Origin: Haloechinothrix sp033042135
GTDB taxonomy: Bacteria > Actinomycetota > Actinomycetes > Mycobacteriales > Pseudonocardiaceae
NCBI RefSeq assembly: GCF_033042135.1
Contig: NZ_WBXM01000013.1
Span: 1-64,000 of the forward strand
Direction of reading: 5' to 3'
DNA: 64,000 nt
Shown here: positions 43,170-51,493 of the stretch, piece after piece
Layout: each line of letters starts with the position of its first letter
Numbering within the stretch: the first letter of the stretch is position 1
Translations under genes and position numbers: made by a program
Notes under the pieces: generated by a model
Told to the model about the DNA's origin: nothing
Database searches by the model: none
The model's input: only the letters and a program-made list of their open reading frames with translations

Positions 43170-44003
43170 ATGACACATCCGGTACCAAGCCTCGACGCAT
43201 ATTCGCCTCCGGAGGTCGCGCGCCGCGTCGAGGAGTTCGGCATCGTCAAGGCCCGCTCCCCCTGGTGGCAGTCCGCCATGCTCGGAGTGTTGGCTGGCGG
43301 GTTCATCGGCATGGGCGGCCTCTACTACACAGTGGTCACCGCGGGTGGGCAGTCCTGGGCGCAGCTCGCGGGCGGATTCGTGTTCGCTACCGGGTACATC
43401 CTGGCGATTATCGCCGGTGCCGAGGTGTTCACCAGCAACAACCTGCTGGCGATGGCGTGGGCGTCGCGGAAGGTCACCACCTGGCTGCTGCTCCGCAACT
43501 GGGGCCTGATCCTCCTGGCGAATGCCGTCGGCGCGATAGGGCTCGCCGTGCTGTTCGTCATGTCCGGACTACCGGAAAGCGGCGGGGGTGAGGTCGGCCG
43601 CCGTGCGATCGAGGTCGCGCAGCATAGCTCTACCTTGCCGGTGTCGCACGCGTTCGCGCTCGGAGTGTTGGGCAACCTGTTCGTCTGCCTCGCGGTGTGG
43701 GTATCGCTCGCGGGCCGCAGCGTGACGGACCGGGTCGTGGGGATCGTTCTGCCGCTGTCGGCGCTCGGTGCGGCGAACCTGGAGCATGTCGCCGCCGGCC
43801 TCTACTTCCTGCCGCGCGGGCTGCTCATCGAATGGCTGTTCCCGGATATCGCCGCGGACGTTCCCGCCATCTCAGTTGGTGGCGGTGCGCTGACGTTGCT
43901 CGTCGTCATCGCGGGCAACATCGTTGGTGGCAGCTTGATGGTGGCGTTGGCCTACTACGTCACCTACTTGCGCCCCGCTTACCGCGGTCAGACGGCTGCA
44001 TGA
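43170..44003 (+). CDS. Formate/nitrite transporter family channel
   Basis: 277 aa with six membrane helices. It starts with the FNT entry (AMLGVLAGGFIGMGGLYYT), has the slit-loop AGAEVFTSNNLLAMAW, and the central-His helix NLEHVAAGLYFLP. FocA and NirC cannot be separated by eye. With nitrate reductase nearby and no nitrite reductase in the window, nitrite export is plausible; formate export would need a formate source, and no pyruvate formate-lyase is seen. Confidence 0.88.
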   Translation: MTHPVPSLDAYSPPEVARRVEEFGIVKARSPWWQSAMLGVLAGGFIGMGGLYYTVVTAGGQSWAQLAGGFVFATGYILAIIAGAEVFTSNNLLAMAWASRKVTTWLLLRNWGLILLANAVGAIGLAVLFVMSGLPESGGGEVGRRAIEVAQHSSTLPVSHAFALGVLGNLFVCLAVWVSLAGRSVTDRVVGIVLPLSALGAANLEHVAAGLYFLPRGLLIEWLFPDIAADVPAISVGGGALTLLVVIAGNIVGGSLMVALAYYVTYLRPAYRGQTAA

Positions 44004-44021
44004 GTGGCAGCCGGGCGAGGT

Positions 44022-44042
44022 GAAGGCCTAAGGGCCCTGCTG
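44022..44042. promoter_or_regulatory. DosR-like box upstream of GAPDH gene
   Basis: AGGCCTAAGGGCCCT core, with both halves degenerate but symmetrical, about 90-105 bp upstream of the ATG at 44130. Confidence 0.4.
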
Positions 44043-44129
44043 TCGGGGCCGTTCGCCCGCTGAGATCCGCAGCTCGGCTGCGCGAGCCTGAACCGGTCCG
44101 GACAGGTGACGAGACAGCGGGGAGCGACC

Positions 44130-45128
44130 ATGACGGTACGTGTCGGTATCAACGGGCTCGGTCGGATTGGCCGGATGGTGCTGCGTCGGGTGCTGACCAG
44201 CGACACCGATGTCGAAGTGGTGGGGATCAACGATGTGGCACCGGTGGCCGAGCTCGCGCACCTGCTGGCCTACGACTCGACCTACGGTCCACTGGACCGG
44301 CATGTGTACTCGGTCCCGGATGCGATCGTGGTGGACGGGACAACCATCCCCGTGTCGGCATGCCGGGAACCGGAACGCATCGGCTGGCGGGCTGTCGGCG
44401 CCGACGTGGTCATCGAATCCAGCGGGTTGTTTCGCACCCGCGAGCAAGCGGGCGGGCATCTCAAAGGCGGGGCCAGCCGGGTGCTGATTTCGGCCCCGGG
44501 CAAGGACGTGGACTTCACCGTGGTGATGGGCGTCAACGGTGACCAGTACGACGCTGACGTCCACGAGGTGATCTCGAACGCGTCTTGCACGACGAACTGC
44601 GTCGCGCCCATGGTGAAGGTGCTCGACGACGCGTTCGGCGTGAGCAAGGCCTTCATGACCACGGTGCACGGTTACACCAACGATCAAGTCGTGCTCGACG
44701 CCCCCCACAAGGACCTGCGCCGCGCCCGCTCGGCGGGCGTCAACATCATCCCCACCAGCACCGGCGCGGCACGCGCGACCGGGCATGTTCTTCCCGACTT
44801 GGAGGGTCGGATCGACGGGGCGGCCATGCGGGTCCCGGTCGACGACGGGTCGCTGACCGACCTGACCGTGCTGCTGACCCGCGAGGTCACCGCGGACGAG
44901 GTGAACGAGGCCTTCGCCAACGCGGCAGCGGGCGAGCTGAGCGGGATCGTGCGCTACACGGATCATCCGATCGTCTCGAGGGACATCATCGGAGACCCGG
45001 CTTCCTGCGTTTTCGACTCGTTGCTCACGCAGGTCAACGGGAACTTCGTGAAGGTGTTCGGTTGGTACGACAACGAATGGGGATACGCCTGCAGGCTCGT
45101 CGAGTTCGCCGAGCACATCGGACAGTAA
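44130..45128 (+). CDS. gap: Glyceraldehyde-3-phosphate dehydrogenase
   Basis: 332 aa. NAD-binding VRVGINGLGRIGRMVLR at the start, active-site SNASCTTNCVAPM with catalytic Cys, and DNEWGYACRL at the end. It turns GAP into 1,3-bisphosphoglycerate in glycolysis or the reverse. It heads a cluster continuing through DUF1876, VOC, acyl-CoA synthetase and the dehydrogenase complex on the same strand. Location in the dormancy island suggests a hypoxia-specific isozyme next to a housekeeping copy elsewhere; that is inference. Confidence 0.95.
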   Translation: MTVRVGINGLGRIGRMVLRRVLTSDTDVEVVGINDVAPVAELAHLLAYDSTYGPLDRHVYSVPDAIVVDGTTIPVSACREPERIGWRAVGADVVIESSGLFRTREQAGGHLKGGASRVLISAPGKDVDFTVVMGVNGDQYDADVHEVISNASCTTNCVAPMVKVLDDAFGVSKAFMTTVHGYTNDQVVLDAPHKDLRRARSAGVNIIPTSTGAARATGHVLPDLEGRIDGAAMRVPVDDGSLTDLTVLLTREVTADEVNEAFANAAAGELSGIVRYTDHPIVSRDIIGDPASCVFDSLLTQVNGNFVKVFGWYDNEWGYACRLVEFAEHIGQ

Positions 45129-45201
45129 GTCGCCTGGCCCCAATGTGTCCGGAGCGCCCGGTCGACTTCCGGTCATCGATAGCCCGAAGGAGAGGGACGA
45201 C

Positions 45202-45468
45202 ATGGAAACGAAAAGGTGGACCGTCGACATCCACATCGACGAGTACGAAGACCGCACCAGGGCGCGCGCTACTTTGCGGAACCGCGACGAGACCGGGGTA
45301 TCCGGTGAAGGTATCGCGTTGCTGAACCCGAGCGACCTGAACGTGCCGGAGATCGGTGACGAGCTCGCGGTGGCGCGGGCGCTCGCCGAGCTGGCGAACC
45401 GCCTGCTCGATATTACCGCTGGCGACATCGAAGCCATCACCCACGAGCCAGTTCACCTGCGCCGGTAA
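45202..45468 (+). CDS. DUF1876 protein (Rv1738/Rv2632c type)
   Basis: 88 aa. [20 protein letters not shown], then [20 protein letters not shown] and DIEAITHEP align nearly position for position with Rv1738 ([40 protein letters not shown]). Rv1738 is among the most strongly DosR-induced genes and has a fold resembling ribosome hibernation factors. A role in shutting down translation is the leading idea from structure. GGAGAGGGA precedes the ATG. Confidence 0.93.
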   Translation: [88 protein letters not shown]

Positions 45469-45509
45469 TCGACTCTCCAGATTCCGCGACAGTGAGGATG
45501 GTGACCAGC

Positions 45510-45857
45510 ATGCCGAATCCTGTGGTGCATTTCGAGATTGGCGGGCGTGACCTGGACCGCCAGCGTAGCTTCTACCGAGACCTGTTTGGGTGGACCTTCG
45601 ACACCGCCGATCCCAAGTACGCGTTGATATCGAGCGAAGATTCCGGCATCGGCGGCGGACTGATGCAGGTCGACAACGACATGACGCCGTATGTCGCGGT
45701 CTATGTTGCCGTCGATGACCTCGAAGCCGCTCTTGGTAAGGCCGTCGCGCTCGGCGGAAAGCGGGTGCTCGGGCCGACTCCGATACCCGATGTGGGCACC
45801 TTCGCGGTGTTCACCGATCCGGACGGCAATCCGGTCGGCCTGTTCCACGAGGGCTGA
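45510..45857 (+). CDS. VOC-superfamily (glyoxalase/bleomycin-resistance-like) protein
   Basis: About 115 aa, one VOC module of two beta-alpha-beta-beta-beta halves: VVHFEIGGRDLDRQRSFYRD at the start, YVAVYVAVDDLEAALGKAV in the middle and FAVFTDPDGNPVGLFHEG at the end. His and Glu positions allow a metal site. Function cannot be assigned beyond small-molecule binding. Starts at 45492 (GTG) or 45498 (ATG) are also possible. Confidence 0.8.
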   Translation: MPNPVVHFEIGGRDLDRQRSFYRDLFGWTFDTADPKYALISSEDSGIGGGLMQVDNDMTPYVAVYVAVDDLEAALGKAVALGGKRVLGPTPIPDVGTFAVFTDPDGNPVGLFHEG

Positions 45858-45946
45858 TTCGGATGCGGTGACCTGGGCTGCCGGTCGGTGAGGCGTATGC
45901 CCGCGGCCTGCACCCGGCGCTGTGGATCGTGACCTCGTACGAGGGG

Positions 45947-47746
45947 ATGGATGAGCTCGTGACTGAAACCGATCAATACACCTGGCCCCGGATCAGCAAA
46001 CCGTCCAGCACCAAGCTCGGTGCCAACCTCGATCACTACGATCGGCGGTGCGCCGAGTTCTCGTGGGAAGCCGAGCGGCAGCGGCTGGCTGGTCTGCCGG
46101 GCGGGGCGGGATTGAACATCGCTTACGAGGCCGTCGACCGGCATGCCGACGGTCCCCGTGCGCGCACGACCGCGTTGCGGTGCATCGATCGCCACGAGGG
46201 CGTCACCGATATCACCTACGCCGAGCTGCGGTACCGGAGCAACAGGTTCGCCAACCTGCTGCGAGGTCTCGGCGTCAGCCAAGGCGAGACGGTGTTCACG
46301 CTGCTGAACCGCATTCCCGAGCTCTACGACGCGGTGCTGGGGGCCTGGAAGGCAGGCTGTATCGTAGCGCCGCTGTTCGCCGCGTTCGGCCCCGAGCCGG
46401 TGCTGGAACGGATGCGGCTCGGTGATGCACGGGTACTGGTGACCACGGCCACGCTCTACCGCCGTAAGGTCGAACCCGTTCGCCGGTACCTGCCAGGCCT
46501 GCGGCACGTGTTGATCGTGGGAGATTCGGCCCCGGTAGATACCACCGCGTTGGATCCGATGCTCCAGGCGAGTGCCACCGCCTTCGGCGCCGTGCCGACG
46601 AAGCCGGAGGATCCGGCCTTGCTGCACTTCACAAGCGGCACGACCGGACGGCCGAAAGGCGTTGTGCACGTGCACGACGCGGTGGTCGCTCACCATGCCA
46701 CCGCCGCGTACGCGCTCGACCTCCGTGAGGGGGACATCTACTGGTGTACGGCTGATCCCGGCTGGGTGACCGGCATGTCCTACGGAATCATCGCTCCGTT
46801 GACCCATGGCGTCACAGTGGTCACCGATCAGGGTGAGTTCGACGCTCCCCGGTGGTACCGGATCCTGGCGGGACAGCGGGTCACGGTGTGGTACACGGCC
46901 CCGACCGCGCTGCGCATGTTGATGCGTCACGGTACCGAACTACTCGCACGCCACGATCTATCCGCGCTGCGGTTCGCGGCGAGTGTCGGCGAGCCGCTCA
47001 ATCCGGAAATCGTGATGTGGAGTCAGGAGGCGTTCGGCATCCCGGTGCACGACAACTGGTGGCAGACCGAGACCGGGGCCATCATGTTGAGCAATTTCCA
47101 GGCCGAGGACATCAAGCCAGGATCGATGGGCAGGCCGGTACCGGGAATCCAAGTCGGGCTGCTGGAACGTGGCAGCGACGGTCGTGCGCGGGTGCACGAC
47201 GGGCGCGTGTCCGAGGTCTCCGAACCAGAGGTGGCAGGGGAGCTCGCGATCCGTACCGGATGGCCATCCATGTTCCGGCAATACCTGAACGATCCCGATC
47301 GGTACGCATCCTCGTTCGCCGACGGTTGGTACCTGACGGGGGACGTGGCCAGACGGGACGACGAAGGCTACTACTGGTTCGTCAGCCGTGCTGACGATGT
47401 CATCAAGTCAGCGGGACACCTGGTCGGCCCGTTCGAGGTGGAAAGCGCGTTGATGGCCCACCCCGCGGTGGCCGAGGTCGGTGTGATCGGCAAGCCCGAC
47501 CCGGTGGCGGGGGAACTGGTCAAGGCGTTCGTGGTGTTGCGAAGCGGCTACCACGGCAGCGAGCAGCTCCGGGACGAGCTCCTCAGTTTCGGCCGCCGCC
47601 TGCTCGGTGCGGTGGCTCCCAAGGAGGTCGCCATCGTCGACGCGGTACCCCACACCCGTAGCGGCAAGATCATGCGTCGGTTGCTCAAGGCGCGAGAGCT
47701 CGGCCTCGACGAAGGCGATACCTCCACTATGGACTGGCACTCATGA
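45947..47746 (+). CDS. AMP-forming acetyl/acyl-CoA synthetase
   Basis: About 599 aa. The adenylate-forming motifs are present: LLHFTSGTTGRPKGVVH (P-loop), DNWWQTETGAIM, GWYLTGDVARRDDEGYYWF and the C-terminal HTRSGKIMRR with the lysine that completes the adenylation step and is a known acetylation site in Acs. It activates acetate or a short acid to its CoA ester. The stop overlaps the E1alpha start by 4 bp, so its product and the dehydrogenase complex are made together. The start is uncertain: ATGs at 45947 and 45951 and GTGs at 45929 and 45959 are all close. Confidence 0.88.
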   Translation: MDELVTETDQYTWPRISKPSSTKLGANLDHYDRRCAEFSWEAERQRLAGLPGGAGLNIAYEAVDRHADGPRARTTALRCIDRHEGVTDITYAELRYRSNRFANLLRGLGVSQGETVFTLLNRIPELYDAVLGAWKAGCIVAPLFAAFGPEPVLERMRLGDARVLVTTATLYRRKVEPVRRYLPGLRHVLIVGDSAPVDTTALDPMLQASATAFGAVPTKPEDPALLHFTSGTTGRPKGVVHVHDAVVAHHATAAYALDLREGDIYWCTADPGWVTGMSYGIIAPLTHGVTVVTDQGEFDAPRWYRILAGQRVTVWYTAPTALRMLMRHGTELLARHDLSALRFAASVGEPLNPEIVMWSQEAFGIPVHDNWWQTETGAIMLSNFQAEDIKPGSMGRPVPGIQVGLLERGSDGRARVHDGRVSEVSEPEVAGELAIRTGWPSMFRQYLNDPDRYASSFADGWYLTGDVARRDDEGYYWFVSRADDVIKSAGHLVGPFEVESALMAHPAVAEVGVIGKPDPVAGELVKAFVVLRSGYHGSEQLRDELLSFGRRLLGAVAPKEVAIVDAVPHTRSGKIMRRLLKARELGLDEGDTSTMDWHS

Positions 47747-48714
47747 ACGGAACAGATTCCAGCGCACGTATGCGTATGCTGACCGAGATGGTCCGCATTC
47801 GCCGGTTCGAACAGCGGTGTGTCGAGCTGTACAGCGCGACGAAGATCCGTGGGTTCATGCACCTCTACATCGGAGAGGAAGCAGTGGCCACCGGGGCACT
47901 GACGCCGTTGACGCCGGAGGACGCGGTGGTGTCGACCTACCGCGAGCACGGCCACGCCCTGGCTAGGGGTATGCCCATGGCGGCGCTCATGGCCGAGATG
48001 TTCGGCAAGGTGACCGGTTGCAGTCGCGGCCGAGGCGGGTCGATGCATCTGTTCGATGCGAGCAGGAAGTTCTACGGCGGCAATGCCATCGTCGGCGGGG
48101 GATTGCCCCTCGCGGTCGGCCTCGCGCTGGCGGACAGCATGCGTGGTCGCCAGGCTGTCACCATGTGCCTGTTCGGTGACGGCGCGGCCGCGGAAGGCGA
48201 GTTCCATGAAACGATGAACCTGGCGGCGCTGTGGCAGCTGCCGGTGCTGTTCTGCTGCGAGAACAACTACTACGCCATGGGAACAGCTCTCGAGCGCAGT
48301 CACGCGGAAACGGATCTGGCGCTGCGAGCGAGCTCGTACGGGGTGCGTTCGTGGGCGGTGGACGGGATGGACGTTCAAGCGGTCGCGCGCGCCACGGCCC
48401 GCGCGGCGGATATGGCACGGACCGGTTCCGGTCCGTGCTTCCTGGAGTTCCGTACGTACCGGTTCCGGGCGCACTCGCTGTACGACCCCGAACGCTACCG
48501 CGACCGGGCAGAGGTCGATCGATGGAAGGAACGCGATCCGATCGAGTCGCTGACACGGCGCATGCGCGACTCCGGCGAGTTGTCCGATGAGGATCTGGAG
48601 AAGCTGGAATTCGGCGTGGAATCGGAGATCGATCGTGCCGTCGCCGAAGCGGACTCGGACGAGGAGGAGCCTGTGGACGACCTGGAACGATTCGTGTACG
48701 CCGACGGGAAGTGA
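47743..48714 (+). CDS. 2-oxoacid (pyruvate/acetoin-type) dehydrogenase E1 component, alpha subunit
   Basis: 323 aa. ThDP-binding motif GDGAAAEGEFHETMNLAALW...ENN, and FMHLYIGEEAVATGAL and CSRGRGGSMHLFD blocks, typical of PdhA/AcoA-type subunits. The short length (no long N-terminal extension) fits acetoin dehydrogenase and actinobacterial pyruvate dehydrogenase E1alpha equally. It uses ThDP to decarboxylate the 2-oxoacid. First of the E1alpha-E1beta-E2-carrier protein block. Confidence 0.92.
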   Translation: MNGTDSSARMRMLTEMVRIRRFEQRCVELYSATKIRGFMHLYIGEEAVATGALTPLTPEDAVVSTYREHGHALARGMPMAALMAEMFGKVTGCSRGRGGSMHLFDASRKFYGGNAIVGGGLPLAVGLALADSMRGRQAVTMCLFGDGAAAEGEFHETMNLAALWQLPVLFCCENNYYAMGTALERSHAETDLALRASSYGVRSWAVDGMDVQAVARATARAADMARTGSGPCFLEFRTYRFRAHSLYDPERYRDRAEVDRWKERDPIESLTRRMRDSGELSDEDLEKLEFGVESEIDRAVAEADSDEEEPVDDLERFVYADGK

Positions 48715-48718
48715 TCAC

Positions 48719-49690
48719 ATGCGTACCAGCTACCGGGAGGCGCTGCGCGCCGCGATCCGCGAAGCGCTGCTGGCGGACGACCGTACGTTTCTCATGGGTG
48801 AGGACGTAGGCCGGTACGGCGGTTGCTTCGCGGTGAGCCTCGGGCTGCTCGAGGAGTTCGGCGAGCAACGCGTGCGGGACACCCCGCTGTCCGAATCGGC
48901 CTTCGTCGGCGCTGGAATCGGCGCCGCTATGGCGGGAATGCGGCCCATCGTGGAGATCATGACGGTGAACTTCAGCTTGCTGGCACTGGACCAGATCATG
49001 AACAACGCCGCGACGCTGCGCCACATGTCCGGCGGGCAGATAGGCGTTCCGCTGGTGATCCGGATGACAACGGGCGGCGGGAGGCAGCTTGCGGCACAGC
49101 ACTCCCACAGCCTGGAAGGCTGGTACGCGCACATTCCGGGACTTCGCGTCGTCGCGCCCGCGACGGTGGCCGACGCCAGGGGAATGCTCCCCACGGCACT
49201 CGAGGATCCCGATCCGGTACTGCTGTTCGAGCACGGTGGCCTGTACGGCACCGAGGACGACCTGGCAGAGGACGCGGGGGCGGTGGACATCGACCGCGCG
49301 GCGATCCGCCGGGACGGTTCCGACCTGACGTTGATCGCCTACGGCGGGACCGTGCGAACGGCGCTCCAGGCAGCCGACGTGCTCGCAGGTCAGGGCATCG
49401 CTGCCGAGGTCATCGACCTGCGCACGTTGCGCCCCTTGGATGAACGGGCATTCCTCGACTCGGTCGGCCGCACCCATCGAGCGGTGATCGTGGACGAGGG
49501 ATGGCGCAGCGGCAGCCTGGCCGCCGAGATCGCCGCTCGAATCGGCGAGCGGGCGCTGTACGAGCTCGACGCCCCGGTCCAACGTGTCTGTACCGCCGAG
49601 GTACCGCTGCCGTACGCGAAGCACCTCGAGGACGCGGCGCTGCCCAGCCCGGAGCGGGTCGTCGATGCGGCGCTGAAGACGGTGACGTGA
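48719..49690 (+). CDS. 2-oxoacid (pyruvate/acetoin-type) dehydrogenase E1 component, beta subunit
   Basis: 323 aa. Motifs MGEDVGRYGGCFAVSLGL, RDTPLSESAFVGAGIGAAMA and AQHSHSLEGWYAHIPGLRVV (split for reading) mark the E1beta family. It completes the heterotetrameric E1 with the subunit encoded 4 bp upstream. One base separates its stop from the E2 start, so expression is coupled. Confidence 0.92.
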   Translation: MRTSYREALRAAIREALLADDRTFLMGEDVGRYGGCFAVSLGLLEEFGEQRVRDTPLSESAFVGAGIGAAMAGMRPIVEIMTVNFSLLALDQIMNNAATLRHMSGGQIGVPLVIRMTTGGGRQLAAQHSHSLEGWYAHIPGLRVVAPATVADARGMLPTALEDPDPVLLFEHGGLYGTEDDLAEDAGAVDIDRAAIRRDGSDLTLIAYGGTVRTALQAADVLAGQGIAAEVIDLRTLRPLDERAFLDSVGRTHRAVIVDEGWRSGSLAAEIAARIGERALYELDAPVQRVCTAEVPLPYAKHLEDAALPSPERVVDAALKTVT

Positions 49691-49691
49691 G

Positions 49692-51122
49692 ATGGCGCAG
49701 CTCACCATGCCCTCGCTGGGAGCGGACATGACGGAGGGAACGCTGCTTGAGTGGCTGGTCGGGCCGGGTGATGCGGTTCGTAAGGGGGATGCCGTCGCCG
49801 TCGTGGATACCAGCAAGTCGGCGGTGGAGATCGAATGCTTCGACAGTGGCACGATCGACCGGTTGCTGATAGAGGAAGGCACGACGGTCGCCGTGGGCGA
49901 GCCACTCGCGGTGATCGATGCCGCCGCGACGGCACCTCGCGAACCGGCTCACCCGCGGGCGGATTCGCAGGCGGAGCCGGTGGCGCCATCGCTTGAGCCC
50001 GCCGAGCGCCCTGCGCCGGAACCGTCCCCGGCGCCGGAACCGTCCGCTGCGGCGGCTAGGGCACTCCCGCAGGCTTCCCCGAACGTGCGCAAGCTCGCTG
50101 CACAGCTCGGTGTGGATCTCCGCACTGTGCGCGGTACCGGCAGGCGCGGTTTTCCTACCAGGAAGGATGTGGAGCAGGCAGCGGGGCGCACGGCGGAGCG
50201 GACCGCTCACGTCGAGCAGCGGGAGCCCGAGCGGCCGTCCACCACCGCGACGTCGTCGGGGCGCCGGATCACCCCGTACGCGCGCCGGCTGGCCGCCGAG
50301 CTCGGCGTCGACCACGACGCGCTGCCGCGCGATCGTGTGGTGCGGGCGGCCGACGTCCGCGCGGTCGCAGCGGATACGGGCGGCGAGGAACGTCCCGCGG
50401 AGGTCCCGGATGACGTTCGGCCGGAGGTGGCTGTGCCGCGTGAGCCACGCACCGGTGCGGCTCGTACGGGCATGCGCGCGGCGATCGCGGACGCCATGGC
50501 TCGCTCGAAGCGGGAGATCCCGCATTACTACCTCGCCACGACCGTCGACGTGACGGAGACGCTGGAGTGGCTCCGCCGGTGCAATCGGGATCGTCCGGTT
50601 GACGACCGGATCGTCCCGGCTGCGGTGCTGCTCGCCGCCGCCGCCGCGGCGGCGAGTACGGTGTCCGAGCTCAACGGTCACTGGCTGGATGGCGAATTCG
50701 TGCCCGCGCGGTCGGTGGACTTGGGCGTGGCGGTCTCGCTGCGCGGTGGCGGGTTGGTGGTTCCGGTCCTTCCGGACGCGGCCTCGCGATCGGTTGCCGA
50801 GGTCATGTCGTGGTTGCGTGGCGCCGTTCAGCGGGCACGTGCCGGTCGTATGCGCTCCAGTGATCTGGGGGCCGCCTCCATCACCGTGACCAATCTCGGC
50901 GACCTCGGCGTCGATGTGGTGTACGGCGTCATCCATCCCCCGCAGGTCGCGCTCGTGGGATTCGGGGCGGTGCGCGACCGGCCGTACGCCGTCGATGGCC
51001 TGCTCGGCGCGCGCTCCACGGTGCAGGCGAGCCTGGCCGCTGATCACCGCGCGACCGACGGGGCAACCGGCGCACGATTCCTCACCGCCCTCCAGCACCA
51101 CCTTCACCGAGCAAAGGAGTGA
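49692..51122 (+). CDS. Dihydrolipoyl acyltransferase (E2) with one lipoyl and two subunit-binding domains
   Basis: 476 aa. Lipoyl domain 1-75 with the attachment lysine in VDTSKSAVEIE. A Pro/Ala/Glu-rich linker follows. Two peripheral-subunit-binding-like domains are present: ASPNVRKLAAQLGVDLRTV near 130 and ITPYARRLAAELGVDHDAL near 195. The catalytic domain ends with LAADHRATDGATGARFL, containing the active-site His. Two subunit-binding domains instead of one is unusual. There is no E3 gene in the window, so lipoamide dehydrogenase must come from elsewhere. Confidence 0.9.
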   Translation: MAQLTMPSLGADMTEGTLLEWLVGPGDAVRKGDAVAVVDTSKSAVEIECFDSGTIDRLLIEEGTTVAVGEPLAVIDAAATAPREPAHPRADSQAEPVAPSLEPAERPAPEPSPAPEPSAAAARALPQASPNVRKLAAQLGVDLRTVRGTGRRGFPTRKDVEQAAGRTAERTAHVEQREPERPSTTATSSGRRITPYARRLAAELGVDHDALPRDRVVRAADVRAVAADTGGEERPAEVPDDVRPEVAVPREPRTGAARTGMRAAIADAMARSKREIPHYYLATTVDVTETLEWLRRCNRDRPVDDRIVPAAVLLAAAAAAASTVSELNGHWLDGEFVPARSVDLGVAVSLRGGGLVVPVLPDAASRSVAEVMSWLRGAVQRARAGRMRSSDLGAASITVTNLGDLGVDVVYGVIHPPQVALVGFGAVRDRPYAVDGLLGARSTVQASLAADHRATDGATGARFLTALQHHLHRAKE

Positions 51123-51125
51123 GTC

Positions 51126-51392
51126 ATGAACAATCCGCAGGCTACAGACCAGGTAGGTGAGTTGGTAGCGGTGTCGCTTCGGACGATCGTCCCCGACATC
51201 GATCCTGCCGTTATCGACGGCGATGCCCCGCTACAGGAGGAAGCCGAACTCGACTCCCTCGACTTCCTCGCCTTCGTGGCCCAGCTGAGCAAGCGCAGCG
51301 GCCTGCGCATCGAGGAGGACGATTACGGCGAACTGGGCACCTTCACGGGCTGTATCGACTACCTACGGCGGCGTCTCGGCGGCCAGGGCTGA
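51126..51392 (+). CDS. Acyl carrier protein-like protein
   Basis: 88 aa, acidic and helical. The phosphopantetheine site is ELDSLDFLAF, with the Ser in DSL. It lies 3 bp after the E2 stop and has a stop before the next promoter region, so it is the last gene of the dehydrogenase operon. A carrier protein in such an operon suggests an acyl group may be passed to or from a pantetheine arm, which is speculative. Confidence 0.82.
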   Translation: MNNPQATDQVGELVAVSLRTIVPDIDPAVIDGDAPLQEEAELDSLDFLAFVAQLSKRSGLRIEEDDYGELGTFTGCIDYLRRRLGGQG

Positions 51393-51493
51393 CACCGGGA
51401 GACGAACGTCCCGGACCGGACCACCGGAATGCCCTAACCACAGCAGCCGCGTACCGGCGAGGCTGGGGTGAGACCGGACGAAGGAGCCACGAT

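Noticed and set aside
45136..45152. GGCCCCAATGTGTCCGG before the DUF1876 gene
   Set aside because: Spacing and central bases do not fit the DosR core; the gene can be read from the gap promoter upstream.
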